A stretch of DNA of 5,977 nt from ANME-2 cluster archaeon (lineage in GTDB: Archaea > Halobacteriota > Methanosarcinia > Methanosarcinales > Methanocomedenaceae). The stretch covers positions 1 to 5,977 of the forward strand of contig JAKRWB010000559.1 in the NCBI GenBank assembly GCA_022353185.1. The letters run 5' to 3'. Below the pieces are notes generated by a model. The model saw only the letters and a list, made by a program, of their open reading frames with translations, was not told the origin of the DNA and did not search any database. Both the position numbers and the translations under genes were made by a program. Positions 1-5,127 of this stretch are shown here, piece by piece. Each line of letters begins with the position of its first letter. Position 1 is the first letter of the stretch.

Positions 1-45
1 TCCATTTCAAAAATCAGGGTAAAATGCATATTCGGATTGTCAAAA

Positions 46-258
46 TCAAGTGCTTAAGCAGGCTTTCGATTTCAAGAAATAGTCCGTTACCTTTAGATTT
101 GAAGCGGATACCTTTTTTGCTTCAGTAAGCCATGCTCTCGCTGCTAATTTTATCTCCTCTTCCTTTATGCGACTGCCACTTTCGAAAACCATCTTTCTTA
201 GATCATGTACCTGTTCGTCTATAGATGCTATTTTCTCGATTATCTCGCCATCTGCCAT
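46..258 (-). CDS. Small hypothetical protein, 70 aa
   Basis: I do not recognise this protein. It is charged and probably mostly helical: the N-terminal half (about residues 4-50) alternates acidic and basic residues with spaced hydrophobics (IIEKIASIDEQV, then EEEIKLAARAWL), compatible with a short amphipathic or coiled-coil segment. There is no signal peptide, membrane span, cysteine pair or catalytic motif; the single Cys is near the C-terminus. Evidence that it is real is indirect. It starts with ATG 59 bases after the serS stop, and a TATA-like CTATTTAAA lies centred about 27 bases upstream of that ATG, as expected for a leaderless archaeal transcript. There is no Shine-Dalgarno sequence. 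It therefore looks like a separate small transcription unit rather than the last cistron of the serS operon. A different frame stays open from its stop to the window edge, so a downstream gene or a frameshifted longer protein cannot be excluded. Confidence 0.5.
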   Translation of the reverse strand: MADGEIIEKIASIDEQVHDLRKMVFESGSRIKEEEIKLAARAWLTEAKKVSASNLKVTDYFLKSKACLST

Positions 259-280
259 GAATTTTATTTTTATTTTTGTT

Positions 281-290
281 GTTTAAATAG
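281..290 (-). promoter_or_regulatory. TATA-like box for the 70-aa ORF
   Basis: On the minus strand this reads CTATTTAAAC, a good match to an archaeal TATA box. Its centre is about 27 bases upstream of the ATG at 258, so a normally spaced transcription start would fall at or next to the start codon, giving a leaderless mRNA. The stretch between box and ATG is A-rich on the coding strand and has no Shine-Dalgarno motif. Position and composition are seen; function is inferred. Confidence 0.5.
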
Positions 291-317
291 TTGTGTGAGG
301 TTACTGATGCACCCATT

Positions 318-1826
318 TCACAGGAACCTGATCCCCTCAGGCAATTCTCCAACAATCTCCCTGAAAGCATCAGGCCACCCATCAGGCTCCAGCCCCTTCT
401 GAGCATAAAAAGCACTGGCCCAGCGCTCAAGCCCAATTCCGCTGCACCCCGACCACAACTCCTGGTTGCTCTGGCACTTCACATTAAACCCTTTAGGATA
501 CTTATCCCCGTTCACGCTCATGTTCTGGAACTCCAGCCATTCACCCTCCTCACCACGGTACGGCATCACAGCCTCGTAGTCAATAGTACCCACCCGCGTT
601 TCAGTCGCCAGCCCGGCCAGCCCTTCCTGCGCCATAAACCAGGGCGTCACCCAGGCAGTCCTCCATTCCAGGTCAAGGATATCATTGAAAATGTGCATGT
701 ACCTCTCCTGCATAGCCTCAGAATGAGCCACCACCTGCTCGGGTGTACCCAGGAACACCAGTTCAATGCGGTGGAACTCATCCACCCGCTCCATGCCATG
801 AATGCCCCCGCTCTCATACCGATGCGACGTCCCGCTGCGGTCGAACACATACAGGGGCAGCCCGTCATCAGGCATTGTCTCGCCCTGCAAAAACGGCCAG
901 AACGGCGGACACTGGGCATAACACAACCCGCCAATGGGCTTGTCAATCTTCTCGGCAATCATATCAAGCGGCACTTCAAGAGTCACCTTATAATGGTCAG
1001 CCACCTCTTCCCAGAACTCAGGGTCCCTGGTCTTTGGCGGGCACACGTAATAAATCTCAGGATATACGCCCTTGGCATGACCTGAGCGCTGCCACACATC
1101 CCAGGTCACCAGTTTAGGGAAAATCATCTCCCTGTACCCCAGCGGTTTTACTATCTCTTCAATAACGATACGCTCAAAGGCCCTGAACACTGCCACACTC
1201 TGGGGTCCGTGTATCCACTGACCCCTGCTTGAACCCCGCTTTATCCAGCCCTGCTTCATCATCTCCTGGGTAGGGTCCTCATTGAACACATGCTCCTTCT
1301 TACCGCTCTCCCACAGCAGGTTCCAGTGTTCGCCCTTACCGCCGTAGGACTGGGCAGCCACCTTGTCCTCGATAAGCGTAATGATGCGGTCAGGGATGCG
1401 TTTCTCTATCTCAGACTCCCCCACATCCAGTGAAAGCACAATGGCGCCGTCAGTATATTCCATGCTGCTCACGTACGGTATCTTCAATGGCTTTAGCGGT
1501 TTCTCTGACGGAATAGTAACCGTATATTCAGCGATGTCAATACCTCTGATACCAATACGATGTCCCTTGCCCAGCAGTTCTGCCAGGGGTTTTCTAAGCC
1601 GCAACATGGCATCGTGTACCCTTACGAACCTACCAGATGTTATCTCCAGTTCAATTCCGTTATCTTTCACAACCACCGATGTTATATTGGCACCCTTACC
1701 CTCAGGCGCTCCCTTAGACAAAATGGTGGTCCTGGCATTTTCCAGCAGTTCCAACACCTCATCCTTTGCCGGACCGGGGTCGGTACTGGTCCTAAACATT
1801 CCTTTAATCCTGAACTGGAGTTCCAT
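318..1826 (-). CDS. serS: Seryl-tRNA synthetase, methanogen type (type 2)
   Basis: Class II aminoacyl-tRNA synthetase that activates serine with ATP and charges tRNA(Ser) in the cytoplasm. It belongs to the rare zinc-dependent methanogen type, not the common bacterial/eukaryotic type. The N-terminal tRNA-binding domain (about 1-165) lacks the long helical arm of ordinary SerRS. The catalytic domain carries a class II motif 2 region (FDRSGTSHRYESGG, from 328) and a motif 3 region (SGCSGIGLERW, from 459). The zinc ligands known from the M. barkeri structure match in kind and number: Cys306, Glu355 and Cys461. The length of 502 aa equals that enzyme as I recall it. I chose the ATG at 1826 over the in-frame TTG just before it (1829) because it gives this register and a family-like beginning (MELQF). 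The ATG overlaps the pcc1 stop by one base (TGATG), and GAGG at 1840-1837 is a plausible ribosome binding site. It is the last gene of the S15-DHH-pcc1 operon. Confidence 0.96.
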   Translation of the reverse strand: MELQFRIKGMFRTSTDPGPAKDEVLELLENARTTILSKGAPEGKGANITSVVVKDNGIELEITSGRFVRVHDAMLRLRKPLAELLGKGHRIGIRGIDIAEYTVTIPSEKPLKPLKIPYVSSMEYTDGAIVLSLDVGESEIEKRIPDRIITLIEDKVAAQSYGGKGEHWNLLWESGKKEHVFNEDPTQEMMKQGWIKRGSSRGQWIHGPQSVAVFRAFERIVIEEIVKPLGYREMIFPKLVTWDVWQRSGHAKGVYPEIYYVCPPKTRDPEFWEEVADHYKVTLEVPLDMIAEKIDKPIGGLCYAQCPPFWPFLQGETMPDDGLPLYVFDRSGTSHRYESGGIHGMERVDEFHRIELVFLGTPEQVVAHSEAMQERYMHIFNDILDLEWRTAWVTPWFMAQEGLAGLATETRVGTIDYEAVMPYRGEEGEWLEFQNMSVNGDKYPKGFNVKCQSNQELWSGCSGIGLERWASAFYAQKGLEPDGWPDAFREIVGELPEGIRFL

Positions 1827-2089
1827 CAATCATCATCCTCGCTATCCTTTTTGTTATCTTTTTCAACTGCTTTTATAATGTCGTCCGCTATCCTTGCATT
1901 CATGATATAATCGTCCACAGTAGCAATTAAAGTTCCTATTTTTTCTGCCTCGAAATGCGTGGTCACAGACTTTTCGCCATACTCGGTAGTTATATTTTTC
2001 AGGTTGTCCGGCTCAATTGAGCGGGTTATCATTTCAGCCACTTCAGGTGCATTCTTGCTCTTCATCACTATCTTGCCCCTTATCCTCAT
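1826..2089 (-). CDS. pcc1: KEOPS complex subunit Pcc1
   Basis: This 87-aa protein is the small dimerising subunit of the KEOPS/EKC complex (Kae1, Bud32, Cgi121, Pcc1), which transfers threonylcarbamoyl to A37 of ANN-decoding tRNAs (t6A). Pcc1 bridges two Kae1 subunits and takes part in tRNA binding; this is family knowledge. In the sequence, the IEPDN signature sits at residues 25-29 after a short beta strand, and the second conserved block TLIATVDDYIMNARIADDII is at 53-72, giving the expected compact alpha/beta fold. The last ten or so residues form a lysine/aspartate tail outside the fold. The ATG overlaps the DHH gene stop by four bases (ATGA), and a strong GGGAGGG lies 8 bases upstream inside the DHH gene. 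The stop overlaps the serS start by one base. Translational coupling in both directions is therefore likely. No KEOPS partner gene is in the window. Confidence 0.88.
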   Translation of the reverse strand: MRIRGKIVMKSKNAPEVAEMITRSIEPDNLKNITTEYGEKSVTTHFEAEKIGTLIATVDDYIMNARIADDIIKAVEKDNKKDSEDDD

Positions 2090-3393
2090 GCCAGCTGCCC
2101 TCCCACAATACTGTTCACAGCACTCAGGAACTCTTCACTCATACCCAGAGGTATACTTGCCCCCGAGGCTATATCGTGACCGCCACCCTGTCCGCCCACG
2201 CCTTTGGCAGCCTCGCGCATAGCCACAGCCAGGTTCAGCCCGCTATCAACCAAATTCCGGGTGCCTCGCGCTGATACCTTGACCATATTCTCCACTTTAT
2301 TCAAAGTTATGAAGGGCTTGTCCGGATATACATAACGTATCAATGTGCCCCCGATGATGCCTGTACCAGTTACATTTTCCAGGGCCACGTACCTGATATG
2401 CTCCATATCCTTGACCAATACCTGTGCCGCTCGTACCTGTTCCACTATCGTATGCTGGTATCTGGACGACAATGCCCGCACCTCATCCACCACGCCTGCA
2501 TCCCTCATGCACAGGGAAAGGCCGAGTCCGGGCTGGTCCACGTTCCCGCAGCAGTTAACCATCCATTCAAGGCTATATATGTTCGGAACCACTTCTCGGT
2601 TCAGTATTAGCACATCCCCAACCAGTGACTGTACCGTTGCCAGTTCTGCACGGGCAATAATTTTCAGTGCAAGGGCCGAGGCCAGTCTGGCCAGTTCTTC
2701 TTTCCCCATATCCTGCAGGGTACCGCTTATACCCAGTTCATCCAGGAAATGGTTGGTAGCTGCCTTGTCGCCTGCTGTGTCCAAATAGGGCTCGGTCAGT
2801 GTCAGCAACACTTCCCCCACATCACCATCGATAATCCTGAGACCTGGTTTCACGGACACAACACCTGCATCCACAGCCTCCCGCAATATTTCTGCGTTGG
2901 CCCCTTCCATTGTCTGTTTATCCCCTATGGCACCCGTAAGTGCCAACCCTGCCAGATCAACATTGTTGCCCATGGCACGTGCCACAAAGTAGGCAGTGCC
3001 TGAAGCTGATAAAAATCGTGAACCGTCAATATCCACCATCATCGGGTTAATCTGGACACGCCCGCTATGGTCCCCCATTATCTGATGATGGTCTATAATA
3101 ATTACATCGTCCTTTACCTGTTCCAGTAATTCGGGCTGGCCGCTGCCCATATCACAGAACAGGACAGCACCGCCTTTTCCATAAACATGTGAATTGACCC
3201 TGTCTATAACCTGCTGGTTAAGAGCACTGACAATACTTGTCTGGAATATAATATTGGACCGCAGGCATGCACTGGACATGATTCCTGCTGCCGTTATCCC
3301 GTCACCATCGTTGTGGGATATGATTCGTATAAAACGGTAATCTTCAAGGGCCTTTGCTACCTTGTGTCCAAGAGAGTGCAACGCTGAAGTCAT
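2086..3393 (-). CDS. DHH-family phosphoesterase, archaeal RecJ/GAN/Cdc45-like
   Basis: Probable single-strand nuclease of the DHH superfamily, 435 aa. Visible motifs, in order, are HNDGDG (27-32, motif I with Asp29 and Asp31), the CDMG aspartate (Asp81), the DHH triad (101-103), GDK (Asp158), a conserved NCCGN region (280-284) and the DHHA1 motif GGGH (403-406). All metal-binding positions look intact, so catalytic activity is expected. In Thermococcus the related GAN protein binds GINS, and archaeal RecJ homologues are considered relatives of eukaryotic Cdc45; whether this copy is that orthologue is inference. An in-frame ATG at 3441 (and a TTG at 3444) would add 16-17 residues, but that extension is encoded by the arm of a perfect hairpin and resembles no family N-terminus, so I prefer the ATG at 3393. 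No Shine-Dalgarno sequence precedes either start. The gene overlaps pcc1 downstream by four bases. Confidence 0.87.
   Translation of the reverse strand: MTSALHSLGHKVAKALEDYRFIRIISHNDGDGITAAGIMSSACLRSNIIFQTSIVSALNQQVIDRVNSHVYGKGGAVLFCDMGSGQPELLEQVKDDVIIIDHHQIMGDHSGRVQINPMMVDIDGSRFLSASGTAYFVARAMGNNVDLAGLALTGAIGDKQTMEGANAEILREAVDAGVVSVKPGLRIIDGDVGEVLLTLTEPYLDTAGDKAATNHFLDELGISGTLQDMGKEELARLASALALKIIARAELATVQSLVGDVLILNREVVPNIYSLEWMVNCCGNVDQPGLGLSLCMRDAGVVDEVRALSSRYQHTIVEQVRAAQVLVKDMEHIRYVALENVTGTGIIGGTLIRYVYPDKPFITLNKVENMVKVSARGTRNLVDSGLNLAVAMREAAKGVGGQGGGHDIASGASIPLGMSEEFLSAVNSIVGGQLA
2098..2104 (-). promoter_or_regulatory. Shine-Dalgarno site of pcc1
   Basis: The minus strand reads GGGAGGG, lying 8 bases before the pcc1 ATG and within the last codons of the DHH gene. 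It fixes the 2089 start and shows that pcc1 can recruit ribosomes itself despite overlapping the upstream gene. Confidence 0.7.
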
Positions 3394-3422
3394 TAAGGAA
3401 TAAATAGTAAAAATAGATGAAA

Positions 3423-3447
3423 TAGTTGATGGATAAACCATCAACTA
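3423..3447 (-). terminator. 10-bp perfect hairpin between S15 and DHH genes
   Basis: A perfect 10-bp inverted repeat with a five-base loop (on the minus strand TAGTTGATGG, TTTAT, CCATCAACTA) starts 3 bases after the S15 stop. It is followed by T-rich sequence containing TTTTT at 3413-3409. It could act as a partial terminator, an RNA-processing site or a stabilising 3' end for the S15 message, lowering expression of the downstream DHH-pcc1-serS part. Archaeal termination depends mainly on T-tracts, so the role of the stem is inferred. The structure itself is directly visible. Confidence 0.5.
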
Positions 3448-3450
3448 AAA

Positions 3451-3909
3451 CTATTGGGTGATTAAACGCTCTGCAGTCTTGGGGTCGTATTTCCAATTTA
3501 CAGGCAAAACACCGGACCGGCGGTAGTATTTACCCAGGCGCCTGACCTTTGCTTCGGTAATGTTGAGCGCCCTCTTGTTATGTTGGTCTTTATGGTTAGC
3601 AACCAAATGTTTCCTGAGCCTCAATGCCTTGGTCACCAGATTGGTAAAATCTTCAGGCAATTCAAGTGCAGCATCATTATCTTCAAGTATCTTGCTCACC
3701 TTTTTACCTGTTGACAGGGTTATGTCAGGAACACCGTACATGTCCCTCAAGATAATACCTACCTTGCTGGTGGAATTGTCCAGTTTGGAAAGTTCCACTA
3801 CTTTTTTTTCAATCTCATCTGATGATAAAGTGACCCACTCTGGTGCTTCTTTTCTGAGTGGTTTTGTTGATCTTGATTGTCCCCTTCTCCGGGTATGCAT
3901 TCTAGCCAA
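3451..3909 (-). CDS. rps15: 30S ribosomal protein S15 (archaeal, uS15)
   Basis: Component of the small ribosomal subunit that binds the central domain of 16S rRNA. The 152-aa length is typical of archaeal/eukaryotic uS15 (S13e in older eukaryotic naming), which carries an N-terminal extension absent from the roughly 89-aa bacterial form. The basic start MARMHTRRRG, the GVPD segment (59-62) and the core with HLVANHKDQHNKRAL (101-115) and KVRRLGKYYRRSGVLP (121-136) are diagnostic. The start is the TTG at 3909: GGAGG lies 8 bases upstream, whereas the first ATG (3900, residue 4) would be 17 bases away, and family members begin with the MA-x-MHT pattern. It is the first gene of the minus-strand cluster and is probably strongly expressed. 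A hairpin follows its stop codon before the DHH gene. Confidence 0.96.
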   Translation of the reverse strand: MARMHTRRRGQSRSTKPLRKEAPEWVTLSSDEIEKKVVELSKLDNSTSKVGIILRDMYGVPDITLSTGKKVSKILEDNDAALELPEDFTNLVTKALRLRKHLVANHKDQHNKRALNITEAKVRRLGKYYRRSGVLPVNWKYDPKTAERLITQ

Positions 3910-3917
3910 TTATTGTT

Positions 3918-3922
3918 CCTCC
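3918..3922 (-). promoter_or_regulatory. Shine-Dalgarno site of S15 (selects TTG start)
   Basis: The minus strand reads GGAGG, separated by 8 bases from the TTG at 3909 and by 17 from the next in-frame ATG. This spacing decides in favour of the TTG start codon. Confidence 0.75.
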
Positions 3923-3998
3923 GAGTATAATAATATTGAAATAATCTATTTTAGTTTTTTATTGTGGCGTGGCAAAGTGGACTTATTACCACACTATG

Positions 3999-4008
3999 TA
4001 ATATATAT
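3999..4008 (-). promoter_or_regulatory. Possible TATA box of the S15 operon
   Basis: On the minus strand this is an alternating ATATATATTA element. A start about 25 bases downstream would give a leader of roughly 70 bases before the TTG of S15, which fits a gene with a Shine-Dalgarno sequence. The leader is AT-rich, so other TATA-like choices exist; the assignment is tentative. Confidence 0.35.
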
Positions 4009-4129
4009 GTTGTGCATGTCTGGACTTTTTATTTTTTCGGCTCTCATTGATAATCAAAGGTATAGATGTGCTTGAAATATATGTCCGTTGTCTTTATCCT
4101 GACATTCCCAGCCAGTACTTCATCCGCAT

Positions 4130-4140
4130 AATTTTTATAG
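4130..4140 (+). promoter_or_regulatory. TATA-like box of the membrane protein gene
   Basis: The sequence AATTTTTATAG is centred about 27 bases before the ATG at 4162. Normal archaeal spacing would place the transcription start on or beside the ATG, so the mRNA would be leaderless. This agrees with the absence of any Shine-Dalgarno motif in the intervening bases. Confidence 0.5.
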
Positions 4141-4161
4141 TGAGATTGTAGATTAGTATGC

Positions 4162-5082
4162 ATGAGCGAGAGTTTGGAAAACATCATAAGCAAAGGATTT
4201 CATGTATGGAGCCGCAACCTGAACATCTGTATCCCGCTTATTTTCAATTACATAATACAGGTGGCTGTCATGTTCGCTGCCGCCTTAGCCGGGATGTTGA
4301 TATTGTTTGGCACCAGTTCTCTTGATGATATTGCCACCATGACCGACGACGAACTGTTTGAAATCATGTCAACATCCATCGGAGAAAACATACCGGCATT
4401 TGCTGTCCTGGTCATACTGGTCTTCGTCATTCTGCTGTTGTTCCAATCCTACTTTTTTGGAGGGGCAGTGGGCATGAGCCAAAACGCCACTGCCAAGGGC
4501 GACTCTTCGATAGCAGACATGTTCAATGCGGCGGGTAATAACTTCTTTAATGTCTTCATGGCCAACTTTGTTATGATACTGGTGGAACTTGCCGGCATTG
4601 TGTTCCTGGTCCCGGGCGCAGTTCTGGTCAGGAACAATATGGAACTCATAGATTCCAGCCAGTTTGCAGGCGGAATACTGTTGCTGTTAATAGGGGCGAT
4701 AATATGGATTCTGTACCTGTTGATACTTGATTTACTATTTTCAGTGGTCATTTATACCATAGTAATAGAGCATGTAAGCGCGCTGGATGGTATTACTGAA
4801 GGGGTCAAGTTCTTTATGGACAACAAGTCCGGTGTTTTTATCATGTGGATTATTATTTTTGTAATCTCAGCAGTTGTGGGAATTGTATTTTACATTACAG
4901 GTAATATTATTGCAATAGCAGGTAGCGAGAGCATGAATATTGCCTGGTCATTTGGCAGCCAGTTGATCTTACTGGTAACCCTGCAGCCGTTGATAATAGT
5001 CTTATGGACCCGGCTGTATATGGTGAAAACAGGGAAAGACATATACATTGATGAACTGCTGATTGAGCCATGGGGTAAATAA
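4162..5082 (+). CDS. Six-helix integral membrane protein of unknown function
   Basis: A 306-aa very hydrophobic protein with about six predicted membrane helices: 22-49, 79-104, 131-155, 172-200, 224-247 and 263-285. There is no cleavable signal peptide; the N-terminus (SLENIISKGFHVWSRN) is amphipathic and likely cytoplasmic. An acidic loop (55-76) lies between helices 1 and 2. The pattern of an amphipathic 'GF..W.RN' start, later 'DGITEGVKFFMDNK' before helix 5 and a short tail resembles the broad archaeal family of membrane proteins distantly like the membrane domain of glycerophosphodiester phosphodiesterases and the DUF975/YciC-type proteins. That link is from memory and gives no activity. 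No transporter signature or catalytic motif is visible. The start at 4162 is chosen over the out-of-frame ATG at 4158. The gene lies 45 bases upstream of glyS on the same strand and may be co-transcribed with it. Confidence 0.85.
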   Translation: MSESLENIISKGFHVWSRNLNICIPLIFNYIIQVAVMFAAALAGMLILFGTSSLDDIATMTDDELFEIMSTSIGENIPAFAVLVILVFVILLLFQSYFFGGAVGMSQNATAKGDSSIADMFNAAGNNFFNVFMANFVMILVELAGIVFLVPGAVLVRNNMELIDSSQFAGGILLLLIGAIIWILYLLILDLLFSVVIYTIVIEHVSALDGITEGVKFFMDNKSGVFIMWIIIFVISAVVGIVFYITGNIIAIAGSESMNIAWSFGSQLILLVTLQPLIIVLWTRLYMVKTGKDIYIDELLIEPWGK

Positions 5083-5127
5083 TATCTATCCGGCCGACAT
5101 CAATGAGCCGTATAAACAGGACATGTG

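Larger units (their letters stand above)
3910..4161. other. Divergent intergenic region between S15 and membrane protein genes
   Basis: About 250 AT-rich bases lie between two divergent starts. The S15-proximal side holds its ribosome binding site and an AT-rich leader; a TATA-like alternating AT stretch is at 3999-4008. The right side holds the TATA-like box of the membrane protein gene (4130-4140). In between are two plus-strand T-runs (3954-3960 area and 4026-4037), which might end a plus-strand transcript but have no gene in front of them. I found no tRNA fold, no convincing C/D-box pair, no tandem repeats and no ORF with family-like content. Confidence 0.5.

Noticed and set aside
291..1085. 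Long plus-strand ORF of 264 codons opposite serS
   Set aside because: It lies wholly antisense to most of the serS catalytic domain, is rich in Pro, His, Leu and Arg with no family motif, and has no ribosome binding site. The serS frame has full motif conservation.
3977..3992. Short inverted repeat GTGG...CCAC
   Set aside because: Only four base pairs around an eight-base loop, which is expected by chance in a region this size.
3560..4075. Plus-strand ORF of 171 codons spanning the antisense of S15 and the intergenic region
   Set aside because: Most of it is the reverse complement of S15. The leftover end is low-complexity and contains no recognisable motif, promoter or ribosome binding site.
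4045..4103. Possible C/D-box guide RNA (TTGATAA ... CTGA) in the intergenic region
   Set aside because: The C-box candidate deviates from RTGATGA, no D'/C' pair appears at the expected spacing, and no terminal stem forms.
4449..4751. Minus-strand ORF of 100 codons inside the membrane protein gene
   Set aside because: Shadow of the hydrophobic plus-strand gene; no start signal and no family-like content.
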